64,000 bases of DNA from an uncultured Monoglobus sp. GTDB lineage: Bacteria; Bacillota; Clostridia; Monoglobales; Monoglobaceae. The stretch's first letter is position 1, and every line of letters starts with the position of its first letter. A model generated the notes under the pieces. It saw only the letters and a list, made by a program, of their open reading frames with translations. It did no database searches and was not told the DNA's origin. The position numbers were made by a program, and so were the translations under genes. The stretch is from NCBI GenBank assembly GCA_947624305.1, contig CANQKC010000007.1, positions 22,775-86,774 on the forward strand, written 5' to 3'. This document shows positions 38,701-45,065 of this stretch, piece after piece.

Positions 38701-40148
38701 GTATAGCGGTTTTCCTTGAACACGAGAGCCGTTTTATCGGGCGTTTTCTTTACCTGCGCGCGGAACAAGTCCACAAATCCGACGCTCAGATCAACATCGG
38801 TTATAAGCGCGTCGTTTAAAGCGCGTATTTTATTTACGCTGCGCTCGTCCGCGAGGCGAAGCTTTGAAAGCTCCGATTTTTTGAGCATTTCCGAAATTAT
38901 TAGAATAACCGTGTCCGCAAACGAGCGTATTGTTTCGTACTCGTACAAATCGGTGCGGTATTCAAAATCCATTTCAAACGCGCCGCCGTACTTGAACACC
39001 ATAATAGCTAAGGGCGATTGCGCGCTGTAAGACGGGACCCGCTCCATTTCAACAGTGCTTTCGCCGAGCGTGAATGTGTTGAACGAATCCGACTGATACG
39101 CGAAAAATATACCCGCATTTATTCCGTATTCGCCCGCGAGCTTGACAAACGGATAATTACCGATTTTTATCGCGCCGCGCTGCGCCGCGCGGACGTCCGC
39201 GAGATAATCGCCGACCGTGGCGGTCTCGTCGATTTTTATGTAAAGCGGCAGAGTGCGGATCATCATGCCGACGGTATTTTTCATGCGCGGGTCGGATCTG
39301 CCATGGTTGACGGTGCATATTACCGCGTCTTCCTGAGCGGTAAACTTCGCCGCCGCGTATGCGACAGCGCCGAGGAAAAGCGTGTTTTCGGTTATTCCGT
39401 TTTCCTTTATAAACGCGTCAACCTTTTCGACCGATATATCATCCGGCAAAACCAGCCTGAATTCACTGCATGGCTTGTCGGCGACAGAGTCGTCTTCGTT
39501 CATGTCCGCAACGAGCATTGAATTTGTTTCAAGCCCCGCGAATATGCTTTCATAATATTTACGCGCTTCCTCATACGCCGTGGTATTCACGAATTTTTCC
39601 TCGTATACCGACAAGCCGAACTGGCCTATTTCCTCCGGCTCGATCTCGCCGCCCGAGTAAAGCGTTGAGATCTCGCCGCACATAACGGAAAACGACGTGC
39701 CGTCAACCGCGATATGGTGGTAGTCCGTCAAAAAGCACATTTTCGTTTCCGTTTCGATAATTTCAAAGCGGAACAAATAATCGCGCTCCAAATCAAACGG
39801 CTTCACGAAGTCGTTTTTCAGCTTTTCAAGCTCGCCGTCCGAAGCGCTTATCACCGGAATGTCAACCGCAATCTCGCGCGGCTTCATAACCGGCTCTCCG
39901 CCTGAGGCGTCAATGTAATAGCGCAGTCCTTCATGATTTTTAACCGCTCTTTCCACAGCCGACTTCAGCGCGTCGATATCAACGGCTCCCTTATCAAACG
40001 TATAGCAGAGCGGCGAGTTATACATCAGTCCGCACGGATTATGCATACAAGCCAAATATACGCCCATCTGGCTCGGCGTGAGCGGATATTCCTTCATGCC
40101 CCGCGCTTCCGCGACCGACTCGGCTATTAAATCTTTTTCGGTTTTCAT
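32775..40148 (-). CDS. Two-module nonribosomal peptide synthetase with terminal reductase (C-A-T-C-A-T-R)
   Basis: 2457 residues. Approximate order: C1 with YHHIAVDG at 142; A1 with LLYTSGSTGTPKG at 602 and SYGPTE; T1 with the phosphopantetheine Ser in GMTSLS at 987; C2 with FHHIIFDG at 1170; A2 with LIYTSGSTGKPKG at 1618 and AYGPTE; T2 with LGGTSL at 2007; and an NAD(P)H reductase from 2087 (VTGATGFLGAHVLK, catalytic YVNTKHRAEK). Reductive release should yield an N-acyl or free dipeptide aldehyde, which may cyclise to a pyrazinone; gut Clostridia NRPSs of this architecture are known to do so. A C domain at the very N-terminus suggests acylation of residue 1. Adenylation pockets could not be assigned by eye. 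It lies 12 bp after the MATE gene; GAGGTG precedes the ATG. Confidence 0.93.
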   Translation of the reverse strand: MKTEKDLIAESVAEARGMKEYPLTPSQMGVYLACMHNPCGLMYNSPLCYTFDKGAVDIDALKSAVERAVKNHEGLRYYIDASGGEPVMKPREIAVDIPVISASDGELEKLKNDFVKPFDLERDYLFRFEIIETETKMCFLTDYHHIAVDGTSFSVMCGEISTLYSGGEIEPEEIGQFGLSVYEEKFVNTTAYEEARKYYESIFAGLETNSMLVADMNEDDSVADKPCSEFRLVLPDDISVEKVDAFIKENGITENTLFLGAVAYAAAKFTAQEDAVICTVNHGRSDPRMKNTVGMMIRTLPLYIKIDETATVGDYLADVRAAQRGAIKIGNYPFVKLAGEYGINAGIFFAYQSDSFNTFTLGESTVEMERVPSYSAQSPLAIMVFKYGGAFEMDFEYRTDLYEYETIRSFADTVILIISEMLKKSELSKLRLADERSVNKIRALNDALITDVDLSVGFVDLFRAQVKKTPDKTALVFKENRYTYKELDEITDKIARYIRSKGLGRGDVIASMVERSEYMTICSIGILKSGAAYEPLDPTHPPERLRFMTKDAEAEMLIADGKLLSLIPDFEGEILTTEDIPSLVVSGGAPLPSPGPDDLFVLLYTSGSTGTPKGCMLTHHNLTNFIHWFQRVYDITDKSSTAAHASYSFDVHMLDIYPYLSAGAAEYVIPEERRLDLMWINEYCAQNDITHISLTTQVARAFLTSIDDIALKVVDIGGEKLVPFEPRTGVKQYNSYGPTECTILITAFLMDKYYDPVPIGIGVDNARLYIVDKQLRMLPFGAVGELCVAGPLVSEGYLNRPEQTEKVYVKNPFESGKYRDVLYHTGDIVKFMNDGNLSYVGRRDGMVKIRGYRIELTEVESVIRDFEGIKDATVVARDKASGGKYIAAYIVSDSEVDIAALKEFIAERKPPYMVPEAIMRIDAVPLTVNGKVDKRSLPEIDFASAEPTAKTERSLTALETKILEIIKGIIGTDEIDVSADIMRCGMTSLSVIKLAVELNKTFGYGADIKTLMKGCTVMSIEDDIVGYLLTAKDKPAEALTENKTEKAEFAPLSYTQYGVYSECMKRPDDTFYNIPFMLRFPADFGAEKLADAIDTVLAAHPYIFTRLTVKDDDIVQQRMDADGYAVPVKNMSEDELKKYRAGFVKPFKLINSRLFRIEVIQTEAAVHFLADFHHIIFDGASFDLFLKSVKTVFEGGEIQSETYDYFDYVKNDRAFMGGDEFKASEKYISDMLAHCESAAKITPDSGGLAENGSTATASAPIDMERVTEFCGSVGATPAHLFLAATLYVVSRYTNSRGAYINTISSGRSDMKLTNCLGMFVKTLPIGLEIDDITAAELVGRAKDLLINAVANEAYPYAEVCRKFDYAPHIMYAYQLGVVDELRIDGKLIERELIGEERVKFDTGVFIEETDGKECVNVQYNDAVYSRDLMNTFANAIKTVAEKIIENPDGKARQLSMLDKAGEKQIAEFSFTGFAEPPIKLLHEKFEYQAKLHPDRTAIIACDGKFTYAETDRRANVIANALLKRGIKNGSRVIILLDRTSKFLAAMLGILKAGGAFIPTCPEYPKERIESIIEDSGAELVITFGDLLDAYKNTVDIAELEADGDDKKPDIAISPDDLAYLIYTSGSTGKPKGVMLRHIAIAGYVTDDERNIQVRCITECCKCYGAITTVSFDMSLQETAVALCNGLTLAFADDGQINDPLSLAAFFKENNVDAFIATPSRLLVYMELDEFADAMKNCKVILSGGEKYSDKLLSVLREKTNARLINAYGPTEITVASNAKDLTNADEISVGRPLLNCREYIVDMDGNKLPPGVVGELLIGGLGVALGYNKLPEQTEKAFIEYDGERFYRSGDYARHTKDGDVVILGRTDNQVKLRGLRIELGEIEKCLTNIKGIRSAVAVIRKVGQEDGICAYYTAEGDPDVEYLKSEMKKTLTDYMIPASFNRLDELPSTANGKIDKKALPEPQTARKRSDGRKAANDTEKTFCDMFAAVLGLDTVYADDDFFELGGTSLLATKIAVRCMTQNIPIVYKDIFDNTTPAKLAALVNASEATETKTVAEAAADEEQEPLCDVLKYNTAQHVGEITYTDIGNVLVTGATGFLGAHVLKQLIDGGAGKIFCLARNNGKLTAEERVKMMLMFYFDDTYDELFESCITVIDSDITSGGLTDKLRGYDFDTVINCAACVKHFTNSDILEKVNVEGVENLIAACLELDKSLVQISTVSVGGESVGGSIPKHVKLSESMLEFGQDLDNKYVNTKHRAEKAVLTAVRDKGLRGKVIRVGNLMSREKDGEFQANFRTNNFMNTLRAYAVLGCFPISELDREVEFSPIDSTAAAVLKLAGTPSRFTVFHAYNAHFVHMDNVIDGMRENGIIIKKEPDEEYEKRFNEILSSDEKNMEVSALISYRTNDAEHRAVENVNNFTVKALYKLGFSWPLTDENYISRAVNALVTLGFFDNAAEIK

Positions 40149-40160
40149 ACTTTCACCTCA

Positions 40161-41837
40161 TTATATTATTTCTTTAATTTGATTCATACCTAACACAACG
40201 GAGTACTCAAAACTTTTATATTTGCCGCCGAATTTGCTTTCGTCAATTTCGGCCCCGTTGTTGCGGAGCATTATGACATACGCGCCGTCCTCACGCCCTA
40301 TCCGTATATCGTTTTCGGCGCTTTTGTCATTGCCGCTCACAAACGCAAACAGCTCCGACACGGCTTCGGCAGCTTTGTTTCCGTCCGTGATCTTATCCGC
40401 GACAGCCGACTTTATTTCCGATACGTCAGCGTCGGATCTTACGGAGAACGAGAGCAGCTCGTTCGCCTCGTCAAGCAGGAACATATCCCTGTATCTGCCG
40501 TTTGATTTTGCTATTGTTATGATAATCATAGCCGCTATAACAATACATGTTCCGTACTGAGCCGCGCATGACGTCACCCATAATCCCGTTATGCCGAAAA
40601 GGCGGCTGAGTATATACGCAAACGGTATAGTGAGCACAATTCCGTTGACGATCGAAACCGTGACCGACATAGCTTTGCGCTGCGTCGCGGTAAAATAGTA
40701 CATGAATAAAAACGACATCGACATTCCGATAAATGACAGCGCGCTTATGCGGAGCGCGGAGACGATCATCGCCATTTCCGCTGGAGTTTTCTCTCCGAAA
40801 AGCCGCGCGACCGGAGCGGGTATGATCTCAATAACAAGCGTGATCGCTGCCGCCGCGATCAGAAGCAGCAAAGTCGCGCGCTTCATGGCGTATTTTATCC
40901 CGGCAGTGTCGCGCTCTCCGAAAAGCGCGCTCACTATCGGCGTCAGCGTCTGCGACGCTCCCGTTACGAACGCGGAAATAAATATCTGGCAGTTTGATAC
41001 TACCGACATGGAAACCATGCCCTCCTGTCCACCCGCGTTTTGTACCGCGGTGTTCATATAAAGCGTCGTGACAATAATAAGCATCGCGCCAAGCGCGCCC
41101 GATATGCCCGTGGTAAAAAGTGAAACGCATTCGCTTCGCAGCTTTTTCGGCGGTAACGCCGCGCTCAAATCAAAATGAAGCGTATTTTTCTTGTTTTTAA
41201 AATGCGTGAGCATAATGCAGAACGCGATAACGTTTCCGATAACCGTCGCGATCGCCGAGCCGGCTATTCCCATTTTGAACGGGCCCATAAGCACAATATC
41301 CATAACGAGATTTATCGCGTTTGAAATAATTATGAGATTTGACGCGAATTTCGGCCTGCCGTCGCTCCGTATGCAATGCACCGCGCTCGGCAGCAAAAGC
41401 GAGAACGGCGTTCCTATAATAAACGGTATGTAATACTTCAAAAGCTCGCTTCTGAGCGTCTCGATCGGAGTGAGCAGCTCCGCGATATTGTTTACAAACA
41501 CAAGCTGCAATATCATATACGCCGCGCTTAAAATCACGAGCAGAATCGCTGCCGTCGTGAACGTGGTATCGGCGGCCTCCTTGTCGTTTTTGCCCTTCGC
41601 GAACGAAATAAGCGTTGACGCGCCGATGCCGAACAGTATCGTCGTGGAAAAATAAAGCTGATTAACCGGCGCGAGAACGCTGATCGCCGCCATTGACACG
41701 CTTCCGAGCATGTTTCCGACGATTATCGAATCCACCATAATGGCGATATTGTTCGCGAGCGCCACAAGCACTGTCGGCAAAAAGTATTCGAGATATTTTT
41801 TGTTTATAATATTTCCGTTTCTTTTTAACTCAATCAT
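40161..41837 (-). CDS. MATE-family exporter with C-terminal degenerate RsbW/HATPase-like domain
   Basis: 558 residues. Residues 1-450 are a 12-helix MATE transporter (YFLPTVLVALANNIAIMVDS, then SDGRPKFASN). The last about 100 residues are soluble and resemble an RsbW-type serine-kinase/ATPase fold: LSFSVRSDADVSEIKSAVAD, a middle with DGAYVIMLRNNG and the ending YSVVLGMNQIKEI. The N-box and glycine loops are poorly kept, so ATPase activity is doubtful. The ATG at 41837 has AAGGAG 7 nt upstream. It is first in a two-gene operon with the NRPS and is the probable exporter of its product (inference). Confidence 0.85.
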   Translation of the reverse strand: MIELKRNGNIINKKYLEYFLPTVLVALANNIAIMVDSIIVGNMLGSVSMAAISVLAPVNQLYFSTTILFGIGASTLISFAKGKNDKEAADTTFTTAAILLVILSAAYMILQLVFVNNIAELLTPIETLRSELLKYYIPFIIGTPFSLLLPSAVHCIRSDGRPKFASNLIIISNAINLVMDIVLMGPFKMGIAGSAIATVIGNVIAFCIMLTHFKNKKNTLHFDLSAALPPKKLRSECVSLFTTGISGALGAMLIIVTTLYMNTAVQNAGGQEGMVSMSVVSNCQIFISAFVTGASQTLTPIVSALFGERDTAGIKYAMKRATLLLLIAAAAITLVIEIIPAPVARLFGEKTPAEMAMIVSALRISALSFIGMSMSFLFMYYFTATQRKAMSVTVSIVNGIVLTIPFAYILSRLFGITGLWVTSCAAQYGTCIVIAAMIIITIAKSNGRYRDMFLLDEANELLSFSVRSDADVSEIKSAVADKITDGNKAAEAVSELFAFVSGNDKSAENDIRIGREDGAYVIMLRNNGAEIDESKFGGKYKSFEYSVVLGMNQIKEII

Positions 41838-42133
41838 CGTTACGCTCCTTATAAAAATATGTTGTAAACGCGTCACCTGACGGTTCCGGCAAAACATCCT
41901 GCCGCCGTGCTTTGATGTGATATTTCACAATGAATTGCTGTTTCAGATTTATTCGGAAACGTCTTTAATTTACAATTATACACAATAATTTTAACATTTT
42001 CTTATCCTAAATTCAATGCTTTTACGCAAAAATCATCTGTGACGGCGTGAACGGCATTCCGCGCCGTGTTAAATAATATTTTAGCTAATAAATTTCAATA
42101 AAAAATTTTACATATAAAAACTTTCGACATAAT

Positions 42134-42166
42134 AAAAAAACTATCCGCTGTTTAAAGTGGATAGTT
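42134..42166 (-). terminator. Minus-strand intrinsic terminator
   Basis: An 11-bp stem (AACTATCCRCT arms with one G-U pair) is followed on the minus strand by a T-run. It isolates the MATE-NRPS operon from upstream transcription. Confidence 0.65.
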
Positions 42167-42185
42167 GACATCAAAGAATTTAATA

Positions 42186-42267
42186 CAGTAGTTTGTTGAG
42201 CGATCGAAGGATACACCGTTTGTTCGGCACAGATATATCTCAGCCCCTACCCATCTGCATATACAGC
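42186..42267. repeat. Scar of mobile-element DNA: two fused segments
   Basis: 42186-42228 matches 49096-49138 (inside the DUF1643 gene) with about one mismatch. The adjoining 42229-42267 matches 49438-49475 (start of the iteron array) with two or three mismatches. The about 300 bp lying between them at the 49-kb copy are missing here. The rest of 41838-42363 holds terminators and no gene. Confidence 0.8.
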
Positions 42268-42292
42268 GCATATTTTTTCGTCAACCTTATAC

Positions 42293-42322
42293 AAAAAGAG
42301 CAACCGTTTTTTCGATTGCTCT
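42293..42322 (-). terminator. Terminator of the ydeI-like gene
   Basis: AGAGCAA / TTGCTCT arms with a 12-nt loop, followed by TTTTT on the minus strand, about 40 bp after the stop codon. Confidence 0.75.
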
Positions 42323-42363
42323 CGATTGTGGTCTTTAGTTTTAACTGCTCGATAAACAGGAAT

Positions 42364-42936
42364 TTAATAATCTAACAGTCTGCCATAGTCATTCCATTCG
42401 CCAAACATTTTACCTTGTCTGGTCTCCTCGATTAAGTGCGCCAACATTTGGTCGTACATCTCTGGGTTTCGTTTCTTATAGAAGGCGATATTTCCCGCTC
42501 GCACCCTTTGGTATAAAGGAGGAAATGATTTGAACTTTGACCACGCCCGTGCAGCCTTCAGCGCCGCCTCAATATCAGGGTCAATATGAAAACTGCGAAT
42601 CCCCATAGCAGGGAGGACTGCTCTTCCCGCATCAGTCATCAGACCCAAAGCATCCAGTCTGCGAACACGCTCCTTGTTGAGTTCTGTCCACTTGCTCCCC
42701 TTTTTACGGGGTGTAAAGCGCTGCAACCTCTTTCCGTCAATGATTCGGTGGGTGCTGTCTATCCAACCATAGCAAAGCGCTTCTTCCACAGCATCAATAT
42801 ACCAAAAGTGGGTGTCATCAACAGGCTTCCCACGCTTTACATTAACCCAGCATTCTGTCTCTTGTTCTGAATAAACGCTGAGCCATTCACGAAATGATTT
42901 GCGGCAATCGACTTGTAAAATATTTTTATACTCCAT
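42364..42936 (-). CDS. YdeI/OmpD-associated family protein
   Basis: 190 residues. Family features are FREWLSVYSEQETECWVNV at the N-terminus, the central VEEALCYGWIDSTHRIIDG, and FTPRKKGSKWTELNKERV. Relatives (PF13376-type) have been linked to bacteriocin or peptide protection and are otherwise uncharacterised. The start is weakly marked: TAAGGA abuts the ATG. The gene is flanked on both sides by scar segments of the mobile element's iteron region, which suggests it arrived as cargo or by replacement. Confidence 0.85.
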   Translation of the reverse strand: MEYKNILQVDCRKSFREWLSVYSEQETECWVNVKRGKPVDDTHFWYIDAVEEALCYGWIDSTHRIIDGKRLQRFTPRKKGSKWTELNKERVRRLDALGLMTDAGRAVLPAMGIRSFHIDPDIEAALKAARAWSKFKSFPPLYQRVRAGNIAFYKKRNPEMYDQMLAHLIEETRQGKMFGEWNDYGRLLDY

Positions 42937-43504
42937 TCCTTACTTGGCCTCGCTAAATCCCAATTTATTGCTCTGTTTGGTTATGAAATGATTATACCAT
43001 ACCCACTGCAAAAAATCAATGTGTGATGTAAATAAATTGTGTGATGTAAATAAATAATAAAAAATAATGATCAGAAGATAAAAGCAATTTGCTGATTCAG
43101 GACTCCCGCAAAGCACCGGCGGAGCGCGCTTTTTTGGGGCCCTTTGCGCGCTTTTGCGCGCGACTAGTACCTAGTTACTATTTCCCAGCACCTATGTTGG
43201 GCCCTGTTCGCGCACTTCGTCCGCTCTCGGCTCATAAAAATCAGCGAGGAGAATAACGGATGTTTCCTATTCGCTATTCTCTAATCACTAATCTCTACTT
43301 TGGCAGGGGTAGTAAGACTTTAACTCACGGTTTTGGAGAAATCGTACCTATATCCGTCAATCAACATAAATTAAACAGACTCATTTTCAAATTCTCCACT
43401 CCGCCGACGTCAAACCGCCGTCGGCGGAACTGTTGAGGAAGCGGGAAAGGCTGACAGAGTCAGCCTTTCCAAAACAATTCATGTGGTCATATATACAGTT
43501 TGAA
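42937..43504. other. Gene-free left flank of the mobile element
   Basis: No coding sequence is convincing here. It contains a segment (43042-43097) homologous to 49916-49974 at the right edge of the iteron array. It also contains a GCGCGC-rich stretch (43117-43164) and two hairpins near the integrase 3' end: CCGCCGACG / CGTCGGCGG at 43401-43427, and an 11-bp perfect stem GGAAAGGCTGA / TCAGCCTTTCC at 43444-43470. The element's left attachment site should lie here, but its core was not identified. Confidence 0.6.
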
Positions 43505-44674
43505 TTAACCGCTTGCCATCAAAATGGACTGTTCGATTTTGTTGGCGGTTGTTTCCTCCATTGAACTAAGCACATGAGAATATGTACCCAAAGTAACGCT
43601 CACATCGGCATGACCGAGTCGCAGCTGTGCCTCTTTCGCCGATATGCCGTTTTTCAACATAAGTGTAGCGTTGGTATGTCTCAGATCATGGAGCCGAATA
43701 TCTTTCAAGCCGTTATTCTTCAGCAGCCGTTTGAACATCTTATCGAAGGTGTTCGGAAGATAATTTTTCCCGTTCTCCTTGCATACCACATAATCAACAT
43801 TGCAGTACCTGTCACCCATAGCCAGCTTGTTTTCAAGGCATTTCACCTTTTGCTTTTTGAGTAAATTTGCCAATATGTTTGTGATTTTTATTGTTCTGAT
43901 ACCACTGGCAGATTTAGGTTCTTTGATAATGAACCTATCGGGAGATGTCTCCTTGTCCACCTCGATCATATTTTCACAAATTTTAATCGACATATTGTCC
44001 AGATCAACATTCTCCCATCTGAGAGCAAGCAACTCACCGCGTCTCAATCCAAGTGTTACCGCAAGCGTTATAGGCAATTCAAGCTCCGTACCTTTGCACG
44101 CTTCAAGCAGCTTTTGGATCTCGGTATCGTCATATACCTCGGCCTCATATTTTGCGCATTTGGGCAAACTAACCCCTCGGCATGGATTCTTGCGAATCAA
44201 CTCCAGATCTTCTGCCCTTTTCATGGCGGGATTGAGAACATTATAAATATTCTTGACAGTCTTTGCGGATATTTCCTTCCCTGTGAGCGGAGATCTCTGT
44301 TGAATTTCATTGATCCATTCCTGTATGTCTATCGCGTTTATTCCTTGAAGTGTTTTTTCGGCAATATCGGACGCCTTTATTAGTCTTATATTGGTATCAT
44401 ATCCCCTCCTTGTACTCTGTGAAATAGTAGGCTTCTTAAAAGTCTTATACCATTCGTCTATCCATTCTCCGACCGTCAATGTCGTTTCCTCTATGTGTGT
44501 GTTTGTCTCGTATTCCCGAATAAGTTCCCGCAAAGCTTTTTCGGCTTGTTTTTTGTTCATATTTTTGAGTGTCTTATATTTTCTGTTCCGTTTTCCAGTC
44601 TTTGCGTCAGGCGGAAATTCAATAATTAATTGATAATTCTCACCCCTTTTTCTGATATGTCCAGCAACTTGCAT
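43505..44674 (-). CDS. int: Tyrosine-type site-specific integrase
   Basis: 389 residues. There is an N-terminal arm-binding domain (HIRKRGENYQLIIEF), a core-binding SAM-like domain about 65-165 (VGEWIDEWYKTF) and the catalytic domain with the Arg in LGLRRGELLALRW, HDLRHTNATLML and LGHADVSVTLGTYSHV, which supply the R-HxxR-H-Y residues. It resembles Tn916/ICE-type integrases and would integrate and excise the surrounding element. It lies at the element edge, 1 bp after the excisionase gene. Confidence 0.93.
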   Translation of the reverse strand: MQVAGHIRKRGENYQLIIEFPPDAKTGKRNRKYKTLKNMNKKQAEKALRELIREYETNTHIEETTLTVGEWIDEWYKTFKKPTISQSTRRGYDTNIRLIKASDIAEKTLQGINAIDIQEWINEIQQRSPLTGKEISAKTVKNIYNVLNPAMKRAEDLELIRKNPCRGVSLPKCAKYEAEVYDDTEIQKLLEACKGTELELPITLAVTLGLRRGELLALRWENVDLDNMSIKICENMIEVDKETSPDRFIIKEPKSASGIRTIKITNILANLLKKQKVKCLENKLAMGDRYCNVDYVVCKENGKNYLPNTFDKMFKRLLKNNGLKDIRLHDLRHTNATLMLKNGISAKEAQLRLGHADVSVTLGTYSHVLSSMEETTANKIEQSILMASG

Positions 44675-44675
44675 A

Positions 44676-44909
44676 TTAAATCGCTCCTTTCTTTTTTATA
44701 TTTTCAAGTTCCAACTGCTCCAAATCAATCTCAATCGTGCCGTTTAACACAAAATCATAAAACCTTTTCTCTTCGACACGGTAAGTACGACCTATCCTAA
44801 CATAATCTATCCCGCTATACTTAATGAAAGCAAGCGCTTTTTGGTAACATATTTTTAATATTTGGGAAACTTCTTTGGCAGTTAAAAAGTTTATATTTTG
44901 ATGGCTCAT
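44676..44909 (-). CDS. xis: Excisionase-like MerR/HTH_17 DNA-binding protein
   Basis: 77 residues. FLTAKEVSQILKICYQKAL with YVRIGRTYRVEEKRF is the winged helix-turn-helix found in small excisionases paired with tyrosine integrases. Its coupling to int supports a role in setting the direction of recombination. The C-terminal tail is acidic then basic and not conserved. Confidence 0.85.
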   Translation of the reverse strand: MSHQNINFLTAKEVSQILKICYQKALAFIKYSGIDYVRIGRTYRVEEKRFYDFVLNGTIEIDLEQLELENIKKKGAI

Positions 44910-44952
44910 TCTGCCACCCTCCCTAAACTAAATATTTGTAATTCTCTCCCGC

Positions 44953-44990
44953 CTGCCAAACCATCGGCTGCACGCCGATGGTTTTGGCAG
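44953..44990. repeat. Strong hairpin between xis and the DUF927 gene
   Basis: Near-perfect arms CTGCCAAA-CCATCGGC and GCCGATGG-TTTTGGCAG. No T-run follows on the minus strand, so it may act as an attenuator, RNA stabiliser or recombination-protein site rather than a plain terminator. Confidence 0.6.
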
Positions 44991-45009
44991 TAATAAATTT
45001 TCAAAACTC

Positions 45010-45038
45010 TTGACATTCACCAAAAAATATTATATACT
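45010..45038 (+). promoter_or_regulatory. Plus-strand promoter facing into the DUF927 gene (antisense)
   Basis: TTGACA at 45010-45015 and TATACT at 45033-45038 have an exact 17-bp spacer. It points toward the 3' end of the oppositely transcribed DUF927 gene. No plus-strand gene follows, so an antisense RNA is possible. Confidence 0.45.
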
Positions 45039-45065
45039 ATAAAATATTGAGGAAATTGAGGAAAA

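Noticed and set aside
32775..40148. Specific amino-acid substrates for the two adenylation domains
   Set aside because: The pocket residues read by eye did not match a code I could name with confidence, so no substrate is claimed.
42193..42375. 60-codon plus-strand ORF
   Set aside because: It spans a repeat scar and a minus-strand terminator; no ribosome site and no similarity.
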